DNA from: Mesostigma viride
Taxonomy: Eukaryota; Streptophyta; Mesostigmatophyceae; Mesostigmatales; Mesostigmataceae
Direction: 5' to 3'
Assembly (NCBI GenBank): GCA_009746045.1
Contig: RPFO01000072.1
Coordinates: forward strand, 3,359,237 to 3,423,236
DNA length: 64,000 bases
Part shown: positions 42,940 through 55,059 of the stretch, one piece after another
Numbering within the stretch: the stretch's first letter is position 1
Layout: each line of letters begins with the position of its first letter
Program-made: the position numbers and the translations under genes
The notes under the pieces: generated by a model
What the model was told of the DNA's origin: nothing
The model's database searches: none
The model's input: the letters and a program-made list of their open reading frames with translations, nothing else

Positions 42940-43386
42940 GTTAATACGCACTAATATGGCCAGCAAACGCTCCTCCGCGCAACCGGCGCAGCCAGCCAGG
43001 CGGCTGCGCTCGGCCCTGAAAATACGTCTGCAGCTCCGGCTTCAGCTTCGCCCACCGGCCCAGAAGGCCGTGGCGCCACTGGCCAATTAAGCTCTAGTGT
43101 TTGCCCAGCCCCCTTCCGGGCTCGCCTCGACCGCAGCGTCGCCTGAGTGAGCCCAATTAAGCGCAGTCGCCCTGCCGAGCCGACCTGGGAAGCGTCCGAC
43201 TTTGACGCCAGCCAGCCCGGCTTCTTTGACAAGCTCACCCACGACAAGATCCTGAGCTACGTGTTCTGGGGATCAACCGCCTCGCTTATTGAACTGGGCA
43301 AGCAGCTCTTCCACCAGGGTCGCCTCGTCAACGCTTTCTTTCAGAAGCGCCCATTCGACTACACTATACTTTTCGTCCGAGGGTAG
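42940..43386 (+). pseudogene. ORF1-element 5' part, degraded
   Basis: An ATG at 42,957 opens a frame like that at 28,777 (Ser/Ala/Gln-rich) that stops near 43,090. A second frame from about 43,147 to 43,386 reads KRSRPAEPTWEASDFD, matching SRPTEPSWSEYDFD of the other copy, then FFDKLTHDKILSYVF, which resembles an F-box-like helix pair. The element is cut off where the 15-bp repeats begin. Confidence 0.55.
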
Positions 43387-43503
43387 TAAAAAGGATCCGA
43401 GGCGTAAATTACGAGGTGGTAATTTACGGCACAGACTACTCTTACCGTTTGTATAAGAGTTCGGATCTTTCTCGTAAGCTACGAGTTAGATCCGAGGTAA
43501 GAT

Positions 43504-43672
43504 CCGACGTCGTAATTTACGAGGTAGTAATTTACGAGGTAGTAATTTACGAGGTAGTAATGTACGAGGTAGTAATGTACGAGGTAGTAATGTACGAGGT
43601 AGTAATTTACGAGGTAGTAAGGTACGAGGTAGTAATTTGCGAGGTAGTAATTTACGAGTTGGTAATTTACGA
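43504..43672 (+). repeat. 15-bp tandem array GAGGTAGTAATTTAC
   Basis: About eleven in-register copies with single-base variants (GTAC, GGTAC, TTGC). The period is a multiple of three, so a plus-strand frame (43,416-43,832) runs through it as YEVVI/YEVVM repeats. Words ACGAGG and GATCCG surround it from 43,390. Confidence 0.9.
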
Positions 43673-43832
43673 TCCCGGTACTCGGTCCCGTAGGTTACGA
43701 CGTCGTATGCTTCTCGCGTACACTACCGGTACTACAATCATGTCGCTATGTCGTTCTGAATTGCAGTACGCATGTCACTTATCAGAATTTCACTTTGATT
43801 TCACTTATCATTTCGGTCAACCTAACCCCTAA

Positions 43833-44397
43833 CACCCATTTACCCGGGGGAAAAAAATGAATGGCATTTGCAGCAAGGCTCATGCAAGACGAGTTCCTAT
43901 TTCATAAAAAATTTCATTATTAAATGCAGGATTACATGTCATGCACAAAAATCCAACGCCTTCACAGAAAATAGCATATCAAGTCTTCTGACGACAATAT
44001 CAAGTCAATATCAAATTCGTGGCTTCTCTTCGTGGCTTGAAATACTGTTTCCATGCGGTGCTTAGGACAGCTCCGGGGATGTCGGCACCGCACAGAAGCT
44101 CCATCCGGGAGCAAGTGCGCCGGGGGAAGATGTTGTACATCCAGAGCTCGATATGTGCGGGAAGCCGTCGTGTTGGAAACCGAGGTGTCTGCACATAATT
44201 CCGCGCGCAGGCAGCTTGTGCCTTTACGGGGGAAGACCTGCGACACAAAAACCGTGTCCGGACAATGCAATACGGAGAAATGGCAACGGCAGATGGAGTC
44301 GGCTAAGGCCGCTTGTAAGGAAAGTGATTTTTAATGCACGAATAAATGTATAATGCATGCTACATCGCCATCGCTTGGGCGGTGAAAAGACAAGGAC
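43833..44397. other. Unassigned sequence
   Basis: Short frames on both strands (under 105 codons) with no recognisable family. No RNA gene or element end identified. Confidence 0.4.
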
Positions 44398-44630
44398 CAA
44401 CCACATGCCCCCACCTACCCTTCGTGCATCCCGCCCTTGACGAGGCACAACCATGTGCCCCCACCTACCCTTTGTGCGTCCCTCCCTTGACAAGAAACAA
44501 GCACGTGCACCTATCTAACCTTTGTGCATCCCTTCCTTGGCAAGGAACAAGCACACCCACCCACCTACTCCACATGCATCCCTCCCTTGACAAGGAACAA
44601 GCACGATCACCCAGCTACCCACTAGCACGG
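44398..44630. repeat. ~46-bp minisatellite
   Basis: About five imperfect copies containing CCCACCTACCCTTTGTGC and TCCCTTGACAAGGAACAAGC. Confidence 0.8.
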
Positions 44631-44839
44631 CAGCAAGGCAGACCTTACAATGGCAAGTGATGTTTATCGGTAGAAACTGTTAGACAACTAGCAAACGAGC
44701 CAGCCGGTGAAGAGCAAGGCACGCATGCAAGGAATTTGTCGTTGCCTATGTCTACGCTTGTGTTTGTCACTGCAGTTGAAATCTGCATTTGCATCAGCAG
44801 GCCCGATCGAACCCCATGTCGCCACCCGCATTTCCACTT

Positions 44840-45260
44840 ATACTTCACGGCCCCTTATTCTTCTCTTGTGCCTGCCTTTGCCCTAACTGTTACCCTAGCA
44901 TCTGCCCTTGCCCCTATCCTTTGATCCCCAGTGTTTGCCGTTGCCCTCATCCTTTCCCTAGTGCCTGCCCTTGTCTTCATCTTTTCCCTTGTGCCTGCCC
45001 TTGCCCTTGTCCGTTCCCTCGTGCTTGACTTGTCCTAATCTCTTTCCCTTGCGCCTGCCCTTGCCCTTATCCGCTTCCCTTGTGCCTGCCCCTGCCCTTG
45101 CCCTTGTCATTTCCCTTGAGCCTGCCCTTTTGGCAAGCACAAGTGCCTTTGTCCTTTCCTTGGCCTTGTGCTTGCTCTTCCAGTTTCCCTTTCCTTTGCT
45201 CGTGCGGTTGCCTTTGCTCTTACCCGGGTGCTTGCCCTTGCCGTTTGCAAGCTGCATTAT
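44840..45260. repeat. Pyrimidine-rich imperfect repeat (GCCCTTGCCCTTGTC)
   Basis: Short words TGCCTGCCCTTG, CCCTTGTC and TTTCCCTTG recur with loose 18-40-bp spacing. Lys/Gly or Leu/Pro frames in it are repeat artefacts. Confidence 0.7.
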
Positions 45261-47091
<1,831 letters not shown>

Positions 47092-47365
47092 GTGGTGGTA
47101 CACAAATACCGTACAGGTGGTACACAACTGCAGCCAGGACAACAGCCGGGCGCTGCGTACCTGCCGTGGGAAGGAGGGGGGTGGTACACAAATACCGTAC
47201 AGGTGGTACACAACTGCAGCCAGGACAACAGCGGGCGCTGCGTACCTGCCGTGGGAAGGAGGGGGGTGGTACACAAATACCGTACAGGTGGTACACAACT
47301 GCAGCCAGGACAACAGCCGGGCGCTGCGTACCTGCCGTGGGAAGGAGGGGGGTGGTACACAACTA
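47092..47365. repeat. 85/86-bp tandem repeat
   Basis: Just over three copies of a unit containing AGGTGGTACACAACTGCAGC, CAGGACAACAG and TGCCGTGGGAAGGAGGGG, at 47,115, 47,201 and 47,286. All frames of 115-240 codons here are produced by the repeat. Confidence 0.92.
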
Positions 47366-47488
47366 CGGTATACCGGCCTAGTACAGCCCGATGTAATTCC
47401 CGAGGGCCTACATGTTAAGACCGACGGGCATAATCAACGACCTATATTACCAATAGCCGCCGCATATCAAACAGGTCGTATTCATGAC

Positions 47489-47541
47489 GCCCGTCGAGGG
47501 CGATGACGGTGACGGCGTCACCGTCATCGCCCTCGACGGGC
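47489..47541. repeat. Perfect 53-bp palindrome, copy 1
   Basis: Two 26-bp arms (GCCCGTCGAGGGCGATGACG... and its complement) around a single central G. Confidence 0.97.
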
Positions 47542-47754
47542 CAACATCTAAACTCTTCTCTTAATCAACAATCTATATTACCAATAGCCGCCGCCTATCA
47601 AACAGATCCTATTCATCGCGCGCGTTAACGCCCCGTCATCGCCCCGTGATCATCGCCATGCCGAGGGCCAACCTCTTAACTCTTTATTGGGAGTAATAGT
47701 AAACGACCTATATTACCAATAGCCGCCGCATATAAAAAAGGTCGTATTCACGAC

Positions 47755-47807
47755 GCCCGTCGAGGGCGATGACGGTGACGGCGTCACCGTCATCGCCCTC
47801 GACGGGC
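47755..47807. repeat. Perfect 53-bp palindrome, copy 2
   Basis: Identical to copy 1, 266 bp downstream. Confidence 0.97.
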
Positions 47808-48090
47808 CAACATCTAAACTCTTCTCTTAATCAACAAACTCTTCTCTTAATCAACAAACTATATTACCAATAGCCGCCGCTTATCAAACAGATCCTATTC
47901 ATCACGCGCGTCAACGCCCCGTCATCGCCCCGTGATCATCGCCATGCCGAGGGCCAACCTCTTAACTCTTTATTGGGAGTAATAGTAAACGACCTATATT
48001 ACCAATAGCTGCCGCCTATCAAACAGGTCCTTTCCATCACGCCCGTCGAGAGCGATGACGGTGACGGCCGTCACCGTCATCGCCCTGCCG

Positions 48091-49189
48091 GCATTGCCAT
48101 ACAAGAAGAAGCTCTCGATCCCAGGTATAGACTACCTCGGGTATCATCATCGTAAGTGCTAGCATCGAGATCATTCATACCTACCGACGATGGCCAGCTG
48201 CAAAAGAAAAATGTCGACCAACAGACAGGACCTATCGCCGGGAACCCTCAAGGCAATAAGGGCGAGACAGGCTTTCACCGTTAAGTAAAGTTGTCCACAT
48301 CGTGCTAAGGAATTTGTGCTAATCTATGAGTACCTATATGGACACTTTGTCGCATTTTTTACATGGCAAATAAGCGATGTATGTGTCATGTAGGCTGCCA
48401 TTGGTGCATGCATGCATGGGCCAGCAATGATGGTCAGAGGTACATTGTGCCTATGAGATAACCATCGATTTGTTGATCAGCAAGTGATTCATTACGTGAG
48501 ACAACAATATGTTTGGGGGCTAAGCTTCTTACATTCCAAGTCACATGGCCCGCCATAATTGTTTTCTTATGTGTTTAAGGTTAGGGCTCTGTTCATGACT
48601 GAACGTCATGAACGCGCTCTATTCATGACATTGATTAATTGATTTTAATTAGTCTCATGTCCATGTTGGGGGACCGGGATCTCTGAATTCCCCAAAGAAG
48701 ATATAGTGGAAGTCACCCCAAGACGTCAATATCCGTCAAGACGTCAATAACAACATGTATGTCCACAGCTCAGCTAGTAGTCTAAAATATGGGCCTCGAG
48801 CTAATCTTGCACGCAAGCAATGCCTATCATCAAGGATTAATTAATGCCTATCAACAAGGAGACAATCATGCTTGTTAAATTTCCTAGGACCCACAACTGG
48901 GGGGTCGTAGTCTTTGACAATGTCCGCCTGGGCAATGCTACTAATCCTACACATCCGAGGTCCCATGTCTGAATAAGAGGGGTTGAGCGGATGACGCCAA
49001 CAGTGTCTGTGCTCTGCATGTCAGCTAAAATCATATCGCGGAGACAAACATATGGCGGTATGTCCAATGCTGGCCACTGCGTCGCCTAACAGGTTCTTAC
49101 ATGGTCGGCAAGGGCCTGACCATGTAAGAAGATATCTCCCTGGCTGGCCAGTCCACAAGGAACCAGCACAGACCTCATCTGAATCAACC
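48091..49189. other. Unassigned sequence with one strong hairpin
   Basis: No supported gene. The hairpin is at 49,094-49,130. A partial hairpin/stop-like text occurs near 48,990. Confidence 0.4.
49094..49130. repeat. 13-bp perfect hairpin
   Basis: TTCTTACATGGTC and GACCATGTAAGAA separated by an 11-base loop. Confidence 0.9.
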
Positions 49190-49572
49190 TGATTAATTAA
49201 CTAACTACTTAATTCATTTATTAAACTCATGCCCCCATTAGGGAGTCAAGGAGCATTAGCTAACCCCGATTAATTAATTAATTAATTAATTAATTAAACA
49301 CGTGCTCCTGTTGGGGAGTCACGGAGCACCGAAGTGCTTTTAATCCCTGTGTGTGCACAACAGGAGAAAGGGCAGAGACCCCCAGTCTCCTTCATGCCTA
49401 AGGCATGCCACAGCTGCATTCGGGAACGCTAGCTAAACGGACACGCCAACGATCCGGCAATCTGTGGGTGCAATAAGACCCATGTGAGCATGGCATAACA
49501 CTAGGAGCGTGGGCAAGTAATCTCATCAAAGCCAGGACGTAGCATGGCTGTACTAGGACTATACCCCGATCA
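49190..49572 (-). repeat. Two stacked LINE-type 3' ends
   Basis: A first TTAA-rich tail and degraded stem-loop (49,192-49,262, GGGAGTCAAGGAGCA) is followed by a second (AATT)n tail (49,268-49,299), a stem-loop (GTGCTCC...GGAGCAC, 49,302-49,329) and about 240 bp of the 3' UTR family of 27,300-27,600. The UTR ends where the GATG microsatellite begins; in copy A the same UTR carries a short GATGGATGG. Confidence 0.8.
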
Positions 49573-49863
49573 ATGGATGGATGGATGGATGGATGGATGG
49601 ATGGATGGATGGATGGATGGATGGATGGATGGATGGATGGATGGATGGATGGATGGATGGATGGATGGATGGATGGATGGATGGATGGATGGATGGATGG
49701 ATGGATGGATGGATGGATGGATGGATGGATGGATGGATGGATGGATGGATGGATGGATGGATGGATGGATGGATGGATGGATGGATGGATGGATGGATGG
49801 ATGGATGGATGGATGGATGGATGGATGGATGGATGGATGGATGGATGGATGGATGGATGGATG
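49573..49863. repeat. (ATGG)n microsatellite
   Basis: About 72 uninterrupted ATGG units. It forms the exact left border of the big inverted repeat and would be a natural slip or mis-join point. Confidence 0.98.
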
Positions 49864-50060
49864 CTACAAAAACCTAAAGTGACCCCCTTTTGGAGGGCTG
49901 ACAGACATGCACAGGACTTGGACAAATGACATGGCATTCCTCGTGGTAAAGCATGGAAATAAACACATGTAATGATATTTATTAATGAAACAATTCTTTA
50001 TTCCAGATTATATTGCATCATTACATTGCATTGGTCACACGTAAACCTTGTCAGTACTAT

Positions 50061-51206
50061 TTACTGGTCCTCATCATCAGAGGATCCCTCCTTTTGATTT
50101 CCCTCATCAGGGATGAAGGGCATGTCCTTGGTTCCTCTCCCCTGAGTCTTTCTGGCCTGCTCAGCAGCAGCAGCCTGATCAATGGCAGCCTGCTCAAAAG
50201 CAGCCTGCTTGGCAGCCAGCTTGGCTGCCTGCTTGGCAGCTTGCTTGGCAGCGCGCCTGGCAGCTCTATCAGGATCAAGTTGCTCGTCAGGAACAGGCTG
50301 CTGCCCCCCCAGAAGCGGCTGGTCAATAAAAACAGGTTGCTGCACGTAAAATGACCCCTGCTGGGGAGCAGGCTGCTGCAAAAAAACAGATGCCTGCTGG
50401 GGAGCTGGCTGGAATACTGGCTGGGGAGCTGGCTGGAATACTGGCTGGGGAGCTGGCTGGGCAACAGGTACATACACAGCAGCCTGTCTTGCGATGAGGT
50501 CAGCCAGCTGCTTTTGCACTGCTGCCTTCTCTTCTTCTGACTTCTTGAGCCGCTCTGCAATCTCATCTGAATCCATCTTGGTCTTGGGAGGCGTTTCGTT
50601 GTGCGAAGGTTCGTCGTTGCTCTGATAGCTCTGCTCTTGTTCGTCTTGTTCCACCGTCTGTGGGCGGCTCTCACGTCGAAGCCGCTTTGTTTGCGGCTCG
50701 TGTGCTGCATTGCGCTCTGCCTGGATTTCATTCCAGCGCCGCCTAACATCGGTGTGGTCGGCCCTGTTTCCAGCCTTGCACTTCGCCTTGGTGCTGACAA
50801 AATCCTGCACAAACGAGGCTACTGCTGCGTCGCAGTTGCTTGCAAGCATGTCGATAGGCTCCCAGCTGAATTTCTGTATTTTCTGACCTTTGACGGCGCA
50901 TTCCATAAGGTGTTCTTTCGTAAAATCCCACTCAATCAGGAGCAAGAGATTGTCGCCTTCGAACTTTGCATCTGAAATAGAAGCTATCTCCCATTCATCA
51001 CGCTCCTTGTGAGGAAGCCCATAGCCAGATGGGCCGACATCGGTCTGCATCATGGCACGCTTTTCCTCCCTGACCTTGACACGCTTACTTTTCGTGTCTG
51101 CATATTCTTCTTGATGAAAAGTGGACTCCATCTTGTGGAGCCGCCGCCCCACATGGGTAAAAAGGGACGTGAGCGGTATTTTCTTTAAAATAGTTTCATG
51201 ATCCAT
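50061..51206 (-). CDS. Chromodomain-like protein, left-arm copy (381 aa)
   Basis: Mirror of 62,240-63,385. The start is the ATG at 51,206 (MDHETILKK). Residues about 71-137 fit a chromo-like fold: EWEIASI, then LLLLIEWD, then FSWEPIDMLASNC and a closing helix, with an insertion between strands 2 and 3. C-terminal to it lie a basic segment (KRLRRESR), four PQPVFQPA-type repeats (about 250-285), a run of AAKQ repeats (about 325-345) and an acidic end (SSDDEDQ). A chromodomain reads methylated histone tails; that role is inferred here from pattern only. It is the last gene before the GATG microsatellite. AATAAA lies downstream at about 50,007 on this strand. Confidence 0.65.
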   Translation of the reverse strand: MDHETILKKIPLTSLFTHVGRRLHKMESTFHQEEYADTKSKRVKVREEKRAMMQTDVGPSGYGLPHKERDEWEIASISDAKFEGDNLLLLIEWDFTKEHLMECAVKGQKIQKFSWEPIDMLASNCDAAVASFVQDFVSTKAKCKAGNRADHTDVRRRWNEIQAERNAAHEPQTKRLRRESRPQTVEQDEQEQSYQSNDEPSHNETPPKTKMDSDEIAERLKKSEEEKAAVQKQLADLIARQAAVYVPVAQPAPQPVFQPAPQPVFQPAPQQASVFLQQPAPQQGSFYVQQPVFIDQPLLGGQQPVPDEQLDPDRAARRAAKQAAKQAAKLAAKQAAFEQAAIDQAAAAEQARKTQGRGTKDMPFIPDEGNQKEGSSDDEDQ

Positions 51207-51764
51207 GGCTGCCTGCCACAAATTCCTCCTTGTATGCTCGACAGGCCTTTGCTTTTATTTATTGTTAAAAGCCTTCATGGCGGCGACTGGCCAGTGGGTC
51301 GACCGCAAGGGCCGACTGGCCAGGGCGAATCTATTTATACAAGTCCGTGGCTTGCCAGTAACTACAATTATGAATTGTGAGCGCCACTCCGTTGGTACTT
51401 TGTCAGTAATTAAAATTGCACAAGTCCCGAGCACCGTGTCATACGCCCTTACTTCTGTCGTACGCAGTACCGGCGCGGCGTTAGGCGTGTTTCTGTGCAA
51501 AGTCCCGAATTTTCACCAAGTCCTGGGCACTAAGGGGGCCGTGCTAGTAAGTGTAGCTCCTAAACGGCTAAGTCTTTTTGAATTCTGTCACTTGCACCCT
51601 GTTTGGTATGCTCAGTATATGCTACGTACCTATTGCATTTGTTAATTGGCCTATTTATAATGCATGAGATGTGAGGACTCTTTGTTTACGTAATTGCTTT
51701 TATTAGAAAATAAAATACAGTAATCATTTCAACACTCCTTTTCTCAATGTAGGAGTGGAAGTAC

Positions 51765-52483
51765 TTATTTGTACATCGCATGCGCCTTCCTCCGTTCATG
51801 GCTTGGCTTCAAAAGGCTGCACTCCCTGCAGCTGACATAGCCATTGGCCAGTTGGTTCTTCCACACGTCTAACTCCCAATTGCACAGTTCCTCCATCTTC
51901 TGCATCCGGGGGGGCGGTGGTGAGGAGCCACGCTTGTCTCGAGGGCCTTGCGCACCGCCTCCTTCATGCGATTGATGAGCTCGAGACCGTGCTCTTCTGC
52001 CGTGCGTTCCTTCTCGAGATCCGGCACGGACTTGATGTACTCGTGAGCGACAAGGTCAGCGTCGTGTCCGAAGACGATGACAGCCCAGAACATCTTGTCA
52101 AACACATTCTGGGCAAGGCACGCCAGATGCTTCCTGTAGCAGTGAGCCTCGGCGACCCACCTCTTCGCTTGACGGAGAAAGATATAGGGCTTCTTGCCAA
52201 TCAGCAACCGCTTGCACATCTTGAGATCGCATGAAGTCATGTGGCGCAGCTCGCCAGGGTTCCTTCGGCGTCTGCGGGAGCGCATCTGAATCTCCTTCTC
52301 AATGGCATTCAGCAGCTCAGTGGCTTCGATCGTCTTTTCCTCTTTCACCTTCTCAAACTGGACCTGCGTGGCCTTGTTGATTCCACACAGTTTGGGCCAC
52401 GAGAGCTCCACGAGGCGGTGCACGATTTCTGCAGGCAGGCTGTCGAAGGTGGCAGCCATAGCTGGTTTCGCGGAGTCAGCCAT
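51765..52483 (-). CDS. F-box-like protein with -1 shift, left-arm copy
   Basis: Mirror of 60,964-61,682, same length and same break. ATG at 52,483 opens MADSAKPAMAATFDSLPAEI. The frame ends at 51,869 unless a -1 shift occurs at the G7 run (C7 on the coding strand) at 51,908-51,914. The shifted frame continues with MEELCNWELDVWK, then SCRECSLLKPSHERR, to a stop at 51,765. The N-terminal LPAEIVHRLVELSWPKL pattern resembles an F-box. See the right-arm entry for details. Confidence 0.6.
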
Positions 52484-52966
52484 AGCTGTTTTCGTGGTAG
52501 TGGTGGATGGAGAGGAGGATAGCTGCGAGAGTTGTTGCGTCTCGCGACTTAATAGACGAAGGGATATCCACAGCTGCCACGGGATTGGTCCGCGTCCTGT
52601 GGATAAGCGCGGCGCGAGCGCGACGCGCGCGTCCTGTGGATAAGCGCGGCGCAAATACGGAACGGCGCGGCGCGAGTACGGACCGGTGCACGTCCACGGG
52701 ATTCTGCCACGTGGCACGTGCCATTCCCCGTGGTGACGGCGCCAGAAGTATAAATATAAAACCGCGCCAAATTCAAATTTTTGCCAAGTCTCAACGGCTA
52801 AGTATTATTAAATTTGGACACTTGGGACGTGTGCAATTGTTAATTTTACTTTGATTGCAAGCATGGAAAATAAGACATGATGTTCGTGTGAATTGTTTTC
52901 ATTAAAAATATAATTACTCTTTAATTGTACACAAGTCCACGGGACTAGAGAGATTCTCTGAACTAT

Positions 52967-54231
52967 TTACAGGGCACGCGGGGCGGCCAGTTGGTTCATG
53001 ACAGCTGCATAGCAGGACTCTGCGGAGTCGTAGCGGAAAAACGGGAAGCACAGGTCGTGCTTGGAGTCCTTGCCCTCGCAGATGGGGCAGGAGACACTCT
53101 TGGTGCCAGCCTCCCGCAGAGTGTCGAGGACGCACTCGCTGCAGACGACGTCGTTGTCGATGCTGTGGCCGTTGGCGGTGAAGAGGTAGTGCGCCTTCTT
53201 GTTGCACACCTTGCAGGTCTTGGAGGGCACGTCCAACTGGTGGTTGCAGCCCATCTGCTTGCTGGCAGCCTTGACGCCGCAGAACTTGTTCTTCAGATGC
53301 TCGAACTCCTTGGTGCCGGGAGTGACGGTGCTGGTGAGGTTGGACTCGGACAGCGTGAAAGAGACGAAGCTGAGGTGGGAGACATAGTTGCGCTTCTCGC
53401 ACTCCCACTTGATCCTGGAGATCTCCTTGGTGAAGTCGCTCTTGAAGTTCTCGATGTCGACCTTGGGCTTCTTGATGGCGTCGTTGAACAGCCCGCAAGA
53501 CCTCAGGTAGTCGTTTGTGTCCTCCTGCTTCCTCTTGTAGCCACCGCGAAGAAAGGGCTGGTCGCGCTCCTCGACCTTGACGTTGACCTTGCCAGGGTCG
53601 GTGGGGCCGGTGAGAGCAAAGTTCGGCTCAGAGACGGTGTAGGTGCCTGGCGTGGGCCACTTGATGAACTCGGCGGTGTCCTCCATATCCGGGTAGATCT
53701 GGAGCAGCTCGGGGAACCTCTTCTTCGTCCGCTCGTGCTCGAACGCGAACTGCTCGAATGCGGGGTCCCAGCAGCTGATGCAGTGCTCGGCCTTGCCGTT
53801 GCAGTCGATCTTGAGGAGATCCACACGAGTCGGCTTCTTGCACTTGGCGCAGTCCTTCGTGGGGATGCTCTTCAGCATGTTGTTCTGCTGAAGGTACTCG
53901 CACGAGTCGCAGAAATGGCCGTCGCAGGGGAAAAGCTGTGATTGTTGCGCATCTTGTAATCCTCGTCAAACTCGCAGAAGTGCTTGAGAGACCTCATCTT
54001 GTCGCAGCCGACGCAGCGAATGCGCTTCTTGTTCATCATGATGTTGCTCGTCTCGTAGTGATCCATCATGTCGTTCAAAACGCTGCGAGAAGCCTCAGGA
54101 AGGTGGACTTCGCATGCATGCTCGCCGGTGACTGGGTGGAAAAGAATGTTGAAGTGGCGAGTTTTCTTGACTTTGGGAGCACTGTGCGGCCCACGCTGGC
54201 GAGGAGCAGAGATGGCGGAGGAGGTAGCCAT
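52967..54231 (-). CDS. Cys-rich/RING-like protein with -1 shift, left-arm copy
   Basis: Mirror of 59,216-60,480. ATG at 54,231 (MATSSAISAPRQRGPHSAPK). A -1 shift is needed at GGGGAAAA (53,927-53,934) to enter the 303-codon frame ending at 52,967. Cys pairs before and after the shift (CVGC, then FCDSC, CAKC, CISC) make one zinc-binding region only when both frames are joined, which supports a single gene. The same break occurs in the right arm. Confidence 0.7.
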
Positions 54232-54319
54232 TGGAGCTGGTTGGTTTTGGTTGCTGAGAGAGCTGGGTGGATGCGAGTGGGATGCGAGGCGAGGTGGTGC
54301 AAGTCCTGCATTTATACCC

Positions 54320-54960
54320 ACGGGGCTGCAATTCCCGTGGTCTAGAAGAATTCAGCAGATCGACGGCTCGTGGCTCGCCACGAGGTTTGTAACGGGAAAC
54401 GGTATGACGGTTACGAGGAAAATTTCCCGTGGCCATACATTTTGAGCGTTATTTTGCCACGGGATTTGTAACGTAAAAAATCTTTCCCCGTGGCAAAAAT
54501 ATCCGACAGTTACTTTGCCGCGGGACCGGAATCGGATTTTTTTCTGTCCCCGTGGACGGATATTTTCGAGCGTTATTTTGCCACGGGATTTGTAACGTAA
54601 AAATTCTTTCCCGTGGCAAAAATATCCGACAGTTACTTTGCCACGGGGCCGAATCGGTTTTTTTTCTGTCCCCGTGGACGGATATTTTCGAGCGTTATTT
54701 TGCCACGGGATTTGTAACGTAAAAATTCTTTCCCCGTGGCAAAATATCCGACAGTTACTCTGCCACGGGGCTCAAAACCGAAAATCCTTAATCCCCGTGG
54801 ACGGATATTTCTGACCGTTATGCTGCCACGGGATTTGTAACGTAAAAAAACGCGTCCCGTGGATAAGGTTTCGGCGCATAAACGACGAACGCGCTTCCAC
54901 GTAGCCAGATTGCCCGTGCAAGACCACGTAGATAGCCTGGCAGCCACGGGACCGTCTCGT
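54320..54960. promoter_or_regulatory. Divergent promoter with repeated CCACGGG boxes, left arm
   Basis: Lies between the two zinc-finger genes. About eighteen CCACGGG/CCCGTGG boxes in alternating orientation sit in ~122-bp units with ACGTTAC, AACGCTCGAAAATATCCG-like and AACTGTCGGATATTTTG words. TATA boxes face outwards at both ends (TATAAAG at 54,980 for the right-hand gene, TATAAA on the minus strand near 54,316). Confidence 0.75.
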
Positions 54961-55059
54961 CAACCAAGGCCTGCGCAGGTATAAAGACCAGACTTCCTCG
55001 TCTCCTCGCCACTCGCTCACCTCACATCAGCTCAGCACACCAAAACTCTCTCACTGGAT

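Larger units (their letters stand above)
47400..48090. repeat. ~266-bp tandem unit carrying 53-bp perfect palindromes
   Basis: The block CGACCTATATTACCAATAGC, then the palindrome, then CCAACATCTAAACTCTTCTC and GCCCCGTCATCGCCCCGTGA recurs about two and a half times. The palindromes lie at 47,489-47,541 and 47,755-47,807; a third, degenerate one is at about 48,038-48,092. Confidence 0.88.

Noticed and set aside
43504-43672. CRISPR-like or telomere-like short repeat
   Set aside because: Contiguous 15-bp tandem units without spacers; not a telomere motif.
47400-48092. Possible CRISPR array (palindromic repeats at regular spacing)
   Set aside because: Units are about 266 bp, spacers are themselves repeated, the palindromes are far longer than CRISPR repeats, and the context is eukaryotic.
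52991-53941. A 316-codon plus-strand frame opposite the Cys-rich gene (and its mirror at 59,506-60,456)
   Set aside because: Leu/Val/Ala/Asp-rich antisense shadow of a high-GC coding region; the Cys motifs and TATA box lie on the other strand.
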